64,000 bases of DNA from Drosophila persimilis (lineage: Eukaryota; Arthropoda; Insecta; Diptera; Drosophilidae): assembly GCF_003286085.1 (NCBI RefSeq), contig NW_020825298.1, positions 4,526,001 through 4,590,000 on the forward strand. Reading direction: 5' to 3'. Positions 11,187 to 24,532 of this stretch are shown in pieces. Under the pieces are notes generated by a model. The model did not search any database and was not told the DNA's origin. It worked only from the letters and a program-made list of their open reading frames with translations. The number at the start of each line of letters is the position of its first letter. Position 1 is the stretch's first letter. Position numbers and translations under genes: made by a program.

Positions 11187-12557
11187 ATGACCATCAAGGC
11201 AATCAAGGCCCGTCAAATCTACGATTCCCGTGGCAATCCCACCGTCGAGGTTGATCTGACCACCGAGAATGGTCTGTTCCGGGCCGCCGTTCCGTCTGGC
11301 GCCTCCACCGGTGTCCATGAGGCCCTGGAGCTGCGCGACAACGACAAGGCCAACTACCATGGCAAGTCCGTGCTGAAGGCTGTGGCTCACGTCAACGATA
11401 CCCTCGGACCCGAGGTGATCAAAGCCAATCTGGATGTGGTTGATCAGGCTGCTGTCGACAACTTCATGATCAAGCTGGACGGCACCGAGAACAAGAGCAA
11501 GTTCGGCGCCAACGCCATTCTGGGCATTTCCCTGGCCGTCGCCAAGGCCGGTGCCGCCAAGAAGAACGTGCCCCTGTACAAACACATCGCCGATCTGGCC
11601 GGCAACAAGGAGATCATCCTGCCCGTGCCCGCTTTCAACGTGATCAACGGTGGCAGCCATGCCGGCAACAAGCTTGCCATGCAGGAGTTCATGATCCTGC
11701 CCACCGGCGCCACCACCTTCACCGAGGCCATGAAGATGGGCTCCGAGGTGTACCATCACCTGAAGAACGTGATCAAAGCCAAGTTCGGTCTGGATGCCAC
11801 CGCTGTCGGTGATGAGGGTGGCTTTGCCCCCAACATTCAGTCCAACAAGGAGGCTCTCGTCCTGATCACCGATGCCATCGCCAAGGCTGGCTACACTGGC
11901 AAGGTAAGGAGAGATCTTAAGAGTCCTCTATGTATGAAATCTCTATAATTCCACTTCCTATTCGCTTGCCAGATCGAAATCGGCATGGATGTTGCCGCCT
12001 CTGAGTTCTTCAAGGATGGTCTGTACGATCTGGACTTCAAGAACCCCGCGAGCGACAAGGCCCAGTGGCTGTCACCCGACAAGCTGGCCAATCTGTACCA
12101 GGAGTTCATCAAGGAGTTCCCCATTACATCCATTGAGGATCCCTTCGATCAGGATCACTGGGATGCCTGGACCAACCTGACCTGCAACACCAAGATCCAG
12201 ATTGTCGGCGACGATCTGACTGTGACCAACCCCAAGCGCATTGCCACCGCTGTCGAGAAGGGTGCCTGCAACTGCCTGCTGCTGAAGGTAAACCAGATCG
12301 GTACCGTCACCGAGTCCATTGCCGCTCATCTGCTGGCCAAGAAGAACGGCTGGGGCACCATGGTCTCTCACCGTTCCGGCGAGACCGAGGATTCGTTCAT
12401 CGGTGATTTGGTTGTGGGTCTCTCGACCGGCCAGATCAAGACCGGTGCTCCATGCCGCTCGGAGCGTCTGGCCAAGTACAACCAGATCTTGCGCATTGAG
12501 GAGGAGATCGGCTCCGGTGTCAAGTTCGCCGGCAAGAACTTCAGGAAGCCCCAGTAA
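11187..12557 (+). CDS. Eno: Eno, enolase (2-phosphoglycerate hydratase)
   Basis: Exons 11187-11903 and 11973-12557 join in phase 0 across a 69-base intron to give 433 residues, the canonical eukaryotic enolase length. Enolase converts 2-phosphoglycerate to phosphoenolpyruvate in cytosolic glycolysis. Seen: the N-terminal [15 protein letters not shown] with the SGASTG substrate loop, the mobile NGGSHAGN loop, GDEGGFAPN, metal ligands in [21 protein letters not shown] and VGDDLTVTN, the catalytic Lys in [13 protein letters not shown], and the C-terminal signature [11 protein letters not shown]. Codon use is strongly biased to G/C-ending codons, as expected for a very highly expressed gene. Exon 2 begins at 11180, seven bases before this ATG, and can also be reached from the upstream exon at 10241. 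A polyadenylation signal lies at 13009. Confidence 0.98.
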
Positions 12558-13008
12558 GCGTTGCTACTTCAAAATTCCAACCACACCGAAAGCACCCGCT
12601 AATCCAGCACGAGACCGCATGGACTGGATGAAGATCAGCAGCAGCTGCAGGAGAAGACCCATCCTGGGGTGGTGCTGATATTTGGTGTACGTGTTCGTCA
12701 ACCCTTTTTGGATTTTGTGTCTGGCGCACAAAAGGCAACAGAAACCGTTTGCTGTCTCTATGCTTCGTTACTAGACATTATTATTAATGTTAAAACATTA
12801 TTTATATAAAACCAACAAACAAACATCCCTATGTATCAGATATTCTGTCAGCCGCCCCGCAACATCTTGGCCAGCGTGGATATCCGTATTTGTAGTCGTT
12901 GTAATTCATTTGAAATTATATACACACTCAATCCCCACTCCTACCATTACAGAGAACCCACAAAATTATTGTTGAGACATAGAATTAAGCATAAAATCGT
13001 TCAACTCA

Positions 13009-13014
13009 AATAAA
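13009..13014 (+). terminator. Eno polyadenylation signal
   Basis: AATAAA 452 bases after the Eno stop codon, followed by GT-rich sequence (GGTGTTCC near 13026). It is the first canonical hexamer downstream of Eno on the plus strand, so the 3' untranslated region would be about 0.47 kb. Confidence 0.55.
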
Positions 13015-13806
13015 GCGAATGCCCAGGTGTTCCAATAGTCGATCCCACAGAGAAAAAACAATACACAAAACTGGAAGAAAAACCACCACAAAAGTTTCAA
13101 TCAATAATATATATTCAATATCGCTAGTTCATGTGAAATAAAAAAATAAAAAAGCTTGTGGAAAATGTCATTCTTAGTATTGGCGGCATCTGTGGGAAGT
13201 CTGCTGCTCCAAGACTCCCCCTGTCGAACGGTGGGTGCACTGCAGCATTGCATGTAAGATACACGTGTCTCTCATGTAAAATGTAGAATATTGGGAGCAA
13301 TAAATTGCAAAATTTAAAAAATATAACCAATTAAGGATGTTTGGGCATGGTATAAAGTGACGTTGCTATCGAGGGCCATTTAACATATATTCTTGAATTA
13401 CATCGAAACCCACATCAATGGACTTATAAAACACTCATTTTATAATCAATTTAGAATTCTGTTTCAATTTCCACAAAATGAAGTAGTACTTCTTATTCTT
13501 AAGTTTTTATTTTAAAAAGTAAATATTTATTGTTTCATAACGTTTATTTTACTAATCAACTACACTCAATACGCGGTATTCATTTTAAAGTCAACAAATT
13601 TAAAATCATAGTAGAGCTATAAGAATAGGCAGTATACATAATACAAAACGTAATCGTCGATAATGCACGAGCACATGCTAATAAAATATTTAAGCTATTC
13701 GAAGATCGATAGTGATGATGAATGGGAGTGCTGTGAACACAAGTTACATAAACATAATGTATCCAAATGAAACAGAGTCAAGTCTTAGGTTAAATTTCAT
13801 TAAAAA
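13015..13806. other. Convergent Eno/grp gap
   Basis: A/T-rich DNA between the ends of two convergent genes. Several TTTATT hexamers (AATAAA on the reverse strand) at about 13506-13545 could serve as grp polyadenylation signals. No coding frame is seen. If gene order is taken from D. melanogaster (Eno at 22A-B, grp at 36A), this gap is where two distant segments of element B have been joined. Confidence 0.5.
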
Positions 13807-16800
13807 CTAAGGCACCGAATTGGTTGCAATCGCAATGGGCCATGTGGTGGGCCCCTTCATGACAATATCCTCCAGCGCGTTCTTGATCTTGATGAAGCGC
13901 CGCTTGAATTCTAGACCACAGCCTTTGGACAGCCGAAAATCGACTAGGATCTTGCCGTCCATCTCGATGATGTGAGCCTTGAACACTAGCCGCAGCTTGT
14001 TCCGATCGATGGTGGACACTGTGACCACACCCTCCTCGCTGGCCTTGCAGGTGTATCCACCCAGCCTTTCGATGGTTCCCACCAGTCGCTTGATCGTATC
14101 GTCCCACCGTGTGGTCACAAAGAATCGCGTCATGCGTCGCACCAGGCGCTGGAAGTAGTTCTGCGAGGCGCTCTGCGTCTGGTTCATCTGCGTGGCCAAC
14201 AGTAGATCATCCAGCAGGGCCGGCTGCGAGAAACAGTAACTGAGGCGAGCCTCCTGGGCCACGGATTGGTTCTCCTGACCCCCAGTGGCCCGACCGCTGC
14301 GCAATCTCACATCAAAGTCGTCGTCACTACGCATCGTGGGCATCGGCTGGGAGCAGTAATTCCGCGATATGGAGTCATCCAAACCATTGCTCAGATGAGC
14401 ACTGGACTGCAAACGCTGTCGCTTGGCCTTGGGCGAGCAGATCTCCAACGCAGCCGCCGAATCCACCAAGTCAAAAGAGCGATCTTTGTGTGGGAGAAGA
14501 AAAGTTTTTTAGTAAGCATAATCTTGATTTCTTCAGATTTTGTTGACAAAAAACATTTTAAAAACATAAGCAACTCAAGCGAAAAAATGCAAAAACCATT
14601 TGGGTTTTGGTGATAAAGCTCTATGGATCTTTGATATACACCATACAGCTAAAATCACCAAAGATCAAATAATGTGCAAACAAAAGATCAACTCATAAAG
14701 AAAACATGGCCAAAGTAAACAAAAGCTGCAAGCAAAATATAATTAGATGCACACGCAGATCGGATTTCATTGTTTGGATGAAGTTTCCACAGAGCCAATG
14801 CTTTGGTAATCTAGCTTTATGAAGTATTTTAAATCTATCATACAGCTAAAGCGCCAAAGCAGAAGCAGAGCAGGGCTTAAGCACAGATTAGATTGTCGTA
14901 CTTTTAAACACTTTCGATATAACACTCTAAATATAACACTTATTAGGAACACCCTTAATCGTTGCAGTTGCACCACCGCCAGTGCAGGCACAGAGAGACT
15001 CTCAAGATGTCGAAAGCATTGAGAGTCACTAAGTACCTGAGCCGGCAAAGTGTGCTTGTAGATAAATCACTCGATAAACACTCGAAGGCGCCCGCATCAA
15101 ATTAACACCCTTACCATGCTCGGCGAACTGCATGTTGGACCATTTGTGATCGAGAATCTTCTCCAGGGTTAGGCGGGTGCCCGGACTAGTGGCCAGTACT
15201 TTGCGCAACAAGGATATGGCCAGTGTGTCCAGTTTGCTCCATGGCGTCTGTGTTTGCCAGCGATCATTGTCCTTCCAGTTGATGAACTCCGGACAATTGG
15301 CCGATGGCTGATCCCATGGCAATTCTGTGCAAAAATTAAATTGTACAAATTATTTTAGCATTATGCAATATTTGGCAAGTGCAAAAAGGAAAACCAAAAA
15401 CGTGCGAAACGAAAAGCAATTTCAATTAAATATGTAAACGAGTAGAGTATTCGAAACGTGCTTTGACTGCGTAATGATGTTTGTTTTATTTTTTGCATGT
15501 TATAACTGTACTATCATTCGATTCGGGGTTCGTTTTCTGATTACTGTAGTTACTGTTGTTGTTGTTGGTGCGTTGTTAAGCAATTTAAGCTGGAGCTTTG
15601 GTATAAAAGCTTTAGATGATATACAATGTGCAAAAAACAATCTACAGCTAGAATACCAAAGAAACAGCAAAAATTAAAGGAGAACAAAAAGTGCATGGAA
15701 GGCGGCAGACAGCGAATGGGAGAGAGATAGAGAAGTGAAACACAAACACAAAAAAAAATAACGATAATACATATGCATGTGCGTATATGTACATATGTAT
15801 ATGGATCCCGTTAGATGAAAGCGAGACGAGATGCGTGGCGTGACGATGCGAGAGGAGCTTAGCCGATGATGATGCGTGTGTGACAGAGAACGGAAAGCAA
15901 GGCAGGCGAGAACGTGCGGGCGAGCGAGCGAGACAAATATGCTTCAAATTTGCAACTGTTCCTGTCACATTCTTTTGATTTATAATGTTTCGGTGCACAA
16001 AATTATAAAAATTGGTCAAAAAAATTAAACGGTGCATTAAACAGTGTTTTTTCCACACGAAACACGCAAACTGACGGTTATATCACTTGTTTCCACCTGA
16101 TTTGCACTTACCTCCTGCCAGCATTGTGACCAGTATGACGCCACATGACCAAATATCCGCAGGCTGTGCATGATACGGCTTCAGGAGCACCTCTGGGGCC
16201 ACATACGGCAAAGTGCCGCAACGTTTGTCCAACAGTCGCTCCTTTCCCTTGCATCTGCTTGGCGGAAATGACGAACAGAGCAGAGGGAGCGAAGCGCCAT
16301 CAGCAAAAGCGCAGAGTTCGGCCAGAAAGGAGCATGTGAAGGAGAAGAGAAAATAGAGAATAAGTTAGTCTTCGTGATCTTTCGTGTGATTGTGTTTGTA
16401 TGTGTGTGTGTGTAAGCTTCTCCTTATCTATTCTAGTGCAGGCTTCCCGAGCATGGGCTAAACGAGTAAGCATAAGCATTTTGGGTGCACTTAAAGCGGA
16501 GTACGCATGAGAGATCAAAGTAGGCGTGATATTTTTCTACAACAGGCTGTCCCTGAAATTCTCTATCCTCAATCAAAAAATCTACAAGATCTGTTTGCAT
16601 ATTATCTGCCTCGTTTAACCATCGAAAAGTGCATAGCAACAGAAAATTTTTCAAGCGTAGGCTAAAAGAGAAGCCAAAAGCAAAGAAGAACAAAGATATG
16701 AGAGATAACACTGCCTCAAGCTCCAGTTGGAGTGTAAACACATGAGCTTTATGGTGCAGAAACGATGATTTGATAAAAAGTTGAACTAGAAATAATTATT

Positions 16801-18550
16801 TATGCTTCAATTTTTCAGCACTTTCCCCCCATCTGCACTTTTACACATTATTAGCACAGTCCAAAGCAGAAGCAGAAGTGCAATTAGCAAAATTGAGTTT
16901 CTGTTTTAGCCTCAAGGCAGCAAATCCTTGGGGGTTTTTCAATTAACAATTCTGTTTGTTGGTTCATTTTCGCCCAAAAACTTTTCTTTCCTGGTCAGTC
17001 AGTGGCCGCGCTAATGGATTTTCCATGCTAGATATATGTAGTACCCCCTGAAGGGGGCATTATTCATTTTCTCAATAGTTCTTTCATGCTTGAAATGAAG
17101 TTTTTTGGCGCACATAAAGGTATTTCTAAATCAGAGTTCAAGACCGATTGTTCTTGTTTCTGTCATCTTAAACCTAAACAAATGGACATGTCTTTATATC
17201 ATGTTGAATGCTGGTATTTGTTTTTTGTAAAAAAAGAATTACATATGAGCTCCGTTGGGATCGGACATATACATCTTCAAGGATTCTTAAAAACAAAAGG
17301 TTTTAAAATCTGAGTTAGGAAAATTAACAAAAGGTTCAAATTCGTCAAAGGGATTTCCGTATTCGTTTTTTCATTCTTCTTCATTTCTGAAGCAGGATAT
17401 TCAAACATTCCTTTTATCATGATTAGACTACTTTTATAGGAATTTATCTACAGGCAACTATTTCTTTACTATTCTAAGCAAAACTTTACATGTCCCCAGC
17501 TTTTACTTTGTTTCCGAGTTCCAGCATTATCTGAGAAGATAAATCTATGGTAAACCAAATCTAAGAAAACAAATCTATGGCATATGGATTCCCAGAAACA
17601 ATATATTGTTTTCCTTACGAGATGAATGCTGCAGACCTACACAATCTTTAAGCAAACAAGACCATCCTTCCCTATACTTCTACCATCATCAATTATTCTC
17701 CCAAAACCAAATGGGAGTTTCGGGTCTGTTTTTGTTTTGTCAGATGTTTCCTTGAAATGCGATTTCGTTGTACCTAATACCTAAACATGGTGGCCATGCC
17801 AAAGTCGGAGATCTTCACATTGTCATGCTCGTCCAGCAGCAGATTCTCCGGCTTGAGATCACGATGGGCAATGCCACGCTGATGCAGATAGTTCAGTCCG
17901 GACAGGAGTTGGGTGAAATAGCGCTGGGCCTCATGTTGCGGCATTCCCACATCGGGTTCTGCAAAAGAAAAATGCAAACAAAATACGATATAATAAATAC
18001 TACTCGGTATAAATGTGCAGTTTAAGAGGTGGTTAAATGGTGTCAGTCAGGCGAAGTAGCAAAAAGAAGTCACGGAAATTGAATTAAATTTTGTGACACA
18101 TTTAAAAAATGGAATTTATGTTTCAACCGCCTCGCCTCGCACGTTCTCTCTTTTCGAGAGTGTATCCTCTATCCCTATACGTATGTGTTTCCCTCTCGAG
18201 AGACACGCAAAAACTGAAAATGGAAAATATGTGCAGCAGAGCACAAAACCCGGGTGCCGTGCCCCGGTCAGGGGTCAGACAAGGCAGGTGGAAAAACAAA
18301 TGTAATGCGAGCGAGAGCATCATCCTTCTGCCTGTATCCCACATCCTGGCTGCCTGCATGCTGTGCGTGTCTAAAGGATTTATGGGCTTAGCCACGGCCT
18401 CTCGTCTAGTAGAACACCAAAAACAACAGCAACAACGACAATGGGTCGTACAAAAATGCAATCAACAGTTTTATGAAATTTTAATCAAAGCCTCTGGACA
18501 CAAACAATGCGTCCAAAATGTTTGTTTAGTTTCCACTTTTACCTGTTGAG

Positions 18551-18581
<31 letters not shown>

Positions 18582-21500
18582 AACTCTCGGGGTTTGTTTC
18601 TTTTTCCGAGCATTAGAAAGTCTCACGTAAGGAGCTAAAAACCCAACAAGTCTTGCACTCGGAAGTGCAGCATTTTCGCCTTCCAACTCAGCTCTCAAAC
18701 GACATAATCAGAAAGACAGATACGAGAGATGGATGGAAAATACTAGAAAAACCTCAAGAGAAAAAGCCTTCAGCTGAGGGAACTACTCGTAAAAGCTAGA
18801 CAGATTGTATTTCCTCCTGTCCCTCCGTTCACCTGATTGACTGTCAAAGGCAGGTCCCTGAACATCCTATCCTGCTGCATCCTGTTCGGATGAGTCTCCA
18901 TTCCCATATCTTTAGCCCCACAATTCCCATCATTTTGTTGCTTATTGATTTTGCTTTTTTTACCATTGCCATTGACTCGACTCGACTCCCCTCAAAGGCA
19001 AAGAGCAAAATTATGTTTAGACATTTTCAATGGACGGACTTGATGGAATTTTCCATATTGATTGAATTTTATAGTTTTCCCAATGAACAAAAACGAAACG
19101 GAAACCCTTTAAAGGCAAAACAGTAGCCCTGGAAAGGTAGTGAATTTTTTTCTATTTGCAGAAAAAAAGTTGATGCAAAGTTTTGTGCAAACAGAAAATT
19201 CCAGAAGTTTCCTCAATTTTAATTGTCTATCATTCATTCGAGTGTAGCTTTGATAGAGAACAGCAAGGGAGGAAAACATTGGAAAAACTTGAGCTTCAAG
19301 AGAGGAATTCAAGTGGCTGGGATTATATACTGTTTGCTGGTGCAAAAACGTTCGATTTCCTTTGGAAAATGGATTACCTTTTGGGCTTCTTTGGTTGCAA
19401 AAGCTTCACAGTAATTAACTTAGATTAAGGGAAAACTCGTTTCGCAAACTCTGTTAAAGTTTTTGGCCTTCAGGCGACGCTCTACTTTTTAAAGAAAATT
19501 GCCATCTATTGACTCAGGAAGGTTGTGGCCTGGTCCGTTAGCTTAATTCGCTTAAATTCTTTGAAAGTTGAGATGCACTTTTCATGAGGATTTAACCACT
19601 TTCTATGGTTACAAATTAGTTGGGAAATTCATTCCAATTAAATTCACAAACTATGAATTACTTCAGTTATCTCTTTATCTCCTTAAGGAGCATAAATTTA
19701 ATTGGCTTTATTTGTTAATTTGACTAACATTTCAGCAGTTTCAGCATTGCGCATTAATTTAACTTGCTGCAAAGTTCTCTTTACTCTGATTCGGTAATGG
19801 ATCTTCTATAGATCCTCAGAAGATTTATATTCCGAAGTATTTTTCCACAAAAAATCCAAAAACGTTTAAATAAAATTATCCTTATACTTGTATTATTACC
19901 TATATTCTGGATTCCACTCTACAGTAACGAAATAAAAACTTTTATTGAATAAATTCCATTTTCAACAGCATGAAAACTACTTGGAAAACCCCCATATACT
20001 TAGAAAAACTGTAAATATATACACACTTTAGTGAATATAAAAATAAAAACTTCTAGGTAATCATTTTTCTCCATTTTTATAGAATTTCCTGAGAAATGTT
20101 GGACATTTTGCTTATTTTTTGATAGTCTTCTTCCAGACATTTCCACCTGCTTTTCCCTCTCGGTTTTCCCTGTCTATCCCTTCAGTTGGTTGGCTTCTTG
20201 TCACTCTCAATTTGTAATACCTGAAAAGTTTACAGGGAAAAAGATAAAGTTATAACAGGTGTACACCCTCCCCGAGACCATCAGGGACTCGTTCATGGCC
20301 CCCATCTATAAGCTGCTGGCATGGCATCCTACTCTCTTGTTGTCAGCATTCCGTGTGGCGTGTGGCACACACACAGAGAGAGAGAGAGAGTGTGGCACAT
20401 TGTTTGCCATTCATTTATCATGTGGCATGTTGGCTGTTTCCTGCCATCCTGATGCTCTGCTGATGCTGGCGCCATTTGCACAACTCTTTGCGGGTTAAAA
20501 TTAAATGGAAACGAGTGGAAATCTTCTGCATATACATATATGTATCTGTTTAAGTGTAGAATATTGACTGACTTTAAGCTGGAGTGGCATTGCCACCAGT
20601 GCCATCAACAAAAACACATAATTTGCATACATTTCACAAGGACGAAATGAAGTCGCTGAAAATACGCCTCAGATGATCATGATGATGATGGTGACGGGAC
20701 AGGCACTGTCAGCAGATGAAAGCTATAAAATTGCATGTCAGTAACATTTTAGCATAATTAATTGCATTTCATAAAGCGAGAGAAAAGAGGAAGGAGGCTA
20801 CCGACCATGTCCTTTTGCTCCAATCACGGGGCCGCCACATTTATGATGGGGAAATTATTCGAAAATTTCATTTGTAATTGAAGTATAATTTATATATCAT
20901 ACTCCACCAGCAGGGCAGGGGCTTCGTCGCTCTCCCCCTCCCCAGGAAAGGACGTGCCGATTGAGTGAATGACCAAATAGGTTCAGAATCTATATGTCCT
21001 TCTGCTCCTGCTACTCCTCGCTGTCTCTTTCATCTCTGGGTGGGTATAAGCTTAATGAATGCATTTCTGTGCAAACAGACACAATTAAACACACACACAC
21101 ACTCGTACGCACACACGCATCACAGGCGGGGCGAAAGGACATCACATCTGTTTCTGGGAGAGTGCAGTAAATGGGCAGTTGTGTGTATGTGTGCCTTTCC
21201 ATTATGTTCCATTTGCATATTGAACCTATTTATGGCAACCCATTCATGGCACTCCATGCCATGCCCTCTCTTCCTTCTCCCTAAAAAAAGGACTTTTTGT
21301 TGCATGCCCAACAGGCGCTAGACCACATCCAATGAGGAAGAGAGAGCGAGAAAGAGAGATGCAAGTGTTACCGATTCAGAAGCTTGTGATGAAAGCTCGT
21401 GACTAACAGGAATATCGGATGATTAAGTATTCAGTGATGCTTCTGTTAACAGACGCACATATGTAAATATATGGTGCAATTTGACTGATTTTTAAAAGAA

Positions 21501-24500
21501 AGAGGATTAATTTGAAGTTCAGTTGCACTTAGGCAATACACACATTTTATCAAGCCATCGTGTTTAATGTAAGCAAAGAAAATTTTTAGATGCGACATCT
21601 AGTTGATTCCATTGTTTTTGATATTAGTCAGTAAAAATATTAATGGCCCTATGTAGGCAACCCCTTTCCAGGAAAAAAAAAATATAATTATTAACACCAC
21701 ACATAATTTATGAATTTTGCTTTGATCTCTCTCTCTCTGTGGCCCACGCTCTCATCACTAGATATAATTAAAAATGGCTTAGCAGCAAGGGACTAAATAT
21801 GGCTGCCACATTGATTATTGCACTAGCTCCCCGATGCAACCGAACCGACACATCCCCCTCCTATTGCCCATCCCACACAGATACAAACACAGTAGCAGGA
21901 CGAGTATGATGGAAAGTACAATGACGATGACGGTGTGATTGGGAATAGGAGAAGGAAAATGAGGTATGAGGTGGCAATCAGTGCAAGGATGCCACTTCCA
22001 TTAGTGGGAGACCATTTTCTCCCTTCCCCCCTCTCTCTCTCTCGCAGTCTCTGCCTTATCATCCCTCTGATGCGAATAGTACGCGCTGACCTTTTGCCAA
22101 GTTGTTAATATTTATGAAAATGCCACGAACTTTGCACCTACTACTCCTCCCCCACTTATATTCTCTCTCTGTGCCACATTCCCTTCCGTCTGTTTTTGGC
22201 AAATTGTCATTGCAAGTGGCAGGCAGGCCAGAAGAGGGAGGGACGAGCCCCTCCTCTGTAATCAAGATCTGTATCTTGTCAATGTGATTTGTCGGTGGCC
22301 CACCACCAGGCTCCCAACTGGTTTTTGGAATGTGTTTTCCATCCATGCCACATCAATCCTCCTCCGCTTGTCGTATGTCTGTGACATTTTTCTGGATTCA
22401 CATATTGGCATATTTGCGTCTGGGGCCGACGTCTATATGGGTTTTGGCATGTGTCTACTCCACGAGTCGAGTACGAGTATTCTTCCATAACTCTGAGCTG
22501 TCTGTCCAGCTGTCTGCTGTCTGTTGTCTGTTGTCTGCTGTTTGTGTGGGTTGCACGGATTGTTAGGTTTTGTGTGGACACATAAGGATTCTAGGACACA
22601 CATCATCCGAATGGCTGGTAAACCCCGAGTCTAATGAGCAGTCCACTCGGAAAGATGCAGTCCTCTTTTCAAGACAGTCTCGTTTTCTGTGTGGTCTCTC
22701 TGGTAACCGCTTTGAGGGATCATTTATGTTATTGGATCTTGTTCCTGCTCGTCGTTATTTGGCAAAAGTTTTATGCGAAATTCGGGCTTATAGCCAGTTG
22801 AGTGGCCAACAAACTTTAAGTAGTTTCTCCAACAGGCTTTTGTAATACACAAAAAAGAGTTTGACTACTGTTTTGGTTTGTGGTGCAAGTGGGATTTCAC
22901 TTTGGTTTTGGAAACTATCCAAAGATAGAAGAAGATTGGTTTTGGCCATGAAATTTCAGTTTCAATCTAGCCATTCGAGCTGTCTTTTTAATGGCATTTA
23001 AATGGGCGTTGAATGTCAAGCCAAAGGGGGTTTCAAAGTTTTAGTTCTAGTTTTATTGTGCTTTTATTAAACCGTGTCTGTTTAGAATTTAAGAACGGTG
23101 TAAGAAAATCGCAAAATAAATCTGGAAGTACATTTACTGCCTTAGAATAAAATGATACTTTAATCAAGGCATTAAATTAAATAAACTTCATCTTTTGAGT
23201 GCTGAAAACCAGTGGTGGGTAGACTTTTTTAAATGCAAACCGATTCTTTTTGTAGATTTGTACGCTCTCAATTTACGACCAAGACGATGCTGAGATTTCG
23301 TGGTTCGAAAAAATGTCACTGCCTTTAACCACTGAAATTTATGTGCGTTACGCATCCTTGCTCCACTTGTGCAGAGTGGTCGAATGAGGCATGATGATAA
23401 CATTGATTCGCTGTACCAATTTCCCCTAAGCGAATAGATGACTCGCACAGATACCATTCGGCACCAACGATTAGGTGTTTGTATAAAATAAATTTGCAAA
23501 AATATGTATATCGAACTTCAAACTATACATACAATTTTAAAGTTTTCCATGAATTAGATTAAACATTTTCCATATTATCGGTGGCAAAAAAACGATAAAT
23601 TTAATACAAACAGAAACAGCAGGTTTTTATCTTTTCCACTAAGTGCCTATATACAACCGGTATATCATTGATACCTTAAATCCGAGTTAAGCATTTTAAA
23701 ATCCCACTTCTATTCCGTACTCACCAATTCGATCGAATAGCTCTCCGCCGGCGGCATATTCCAGGAAAATGTACTCCACACTGCCTTGCGAGCGCTTGCC
23801 AAAGAACCGGAGAATGTGTGTGTCCTGGAGCATCTTTTGGATGCATACCTCCTTCCGCACCGATGTGACGGCATCCGGATGCTTTTTTAGATCCACCATC
23901 TTCATGGCCACAGCTTCGCCCGTCTGCCGATTGATGAGCAGCTTCACTCTGCATTTCCACACAGCCACACGGAAAAGGGAAGTAAGGAGATAAAGCGCAG
24001 GGATTAGCTATTGCAACAAATCGGGAAAACTGCATTGCTGCACTTGCAACTCGGTTCGGTGTCGTCTGTGCAGCGACTGGTCCGTGTGGCAGTGCCGTGT
24101 TCCCCGTTTCGGCGGCGGGATGTCAGGATGCCGCCGCCATGGGACATGCGCAGTGCGGCGCCTGCCCGGCAGGGGGCACATCAGCAGCAGTCGTCGTATA
24201 CAGCGGGAATACGCCGGAAAAGTGCGTTTCAGTTTCAGTTACAGTTCGTTCGTTTTTTTGCCACTGCTCTGCGGCAGAAGCATTTCCGGTTTATTGACTT
24301 CGACCCACACACATCTGAATCCACGAGTACACACACGGACACACACTCATACACACGAACCCAAAGTGATGCCAAAAATTGATGAAATTTTTCGGATGGT
24401 AACTTACTCGCCATAGGCGCCCTCGCCCAGGGTCTGGGCCAGTGTCCAGCCCTCGACAAATTCCCGAGTGGCTCCGGCACCGGCTCCCGCTCCCCCGGCG

Positions 24501-24532
24501 GCTGTTGCTGCTCCTGCCATGAAAGCCGCCAT
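13807..24532 (-). CDS. grp: grapes, Chk1 DNA-damage checkpoint kinase (6 exons)
   Basis: Coding exons, in gene order: 24532-24408, 23948-23725, 17958-17781, 16254-16112, 15324-15115, 14483-13807. All six join in phase with GT-AG ends to give 518 residues. Seen: an Ala/Gly-rich leader (residues 1-20), the P-loop GEGAYGEV at 35-42, VAMK with Lys57, HRDLKPEN with Asp149, DFG at 167-169, the activation segment ending [20 protein letters not shown], and a C-terminal KA1 autoinhibitory region ([13 protein letters not shown]...). A Ser/Gln-containing linker ([27 protein letters not shown]) could hold ATR/Mei-41 target sites. Chk1 delays mitosis on unreplicated or damaged DNA; in flies grp is maternally needed to slow the late syncytial cycles. 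Intron 3 is 5.8 kb, an unusually large gap in an otherwise compact gene. Confidence 0.97.
17959..23724 (-). other. Large grp intron, no nested gene seen
   Basis: A 5.8 kb intron between the kinase exons that carry GGELFDRI and EPDVGMP. Both strands were read and no multi-exon coding pattern was found; open frames are short and lack codon bias. Contents: CT/GA-rich low-complexity tracts (18550-18590, 21730-21745, 22028-22045), a CA run at 20366-20374 continuing as a GA run at 20375-20390, a CA tract near 21090-21115, and ATGATG-type repeats near 20675. Enhancers or alternative leader exons cannot be excluded. Confidence 0.6.
20366..20390. repeat. CA/GA microsatellite
   Basis: A short CA run followed directly by an AG run of about eight units, inside the large grp intron. 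GA runs of this size can bind GAGA factor, but nothing else around it looks like a promoter. Confidence 0.8.

Noticed and set aside
11085-11759. 224-codon minus-strand frame opposite enolase
   Set aside because: Shadow of the strongly biased Eno codons; His/Gly/Leu-rich reading with no family signature.
15778-15810. Possible palindromic element of ATATGCATGT/ACATATGTATAT
   Set aside because: Ordinary alternating purine-pyrimidine simple sequence in a grp intron; similar strings occur throughout the A/T-rich parts of the window.
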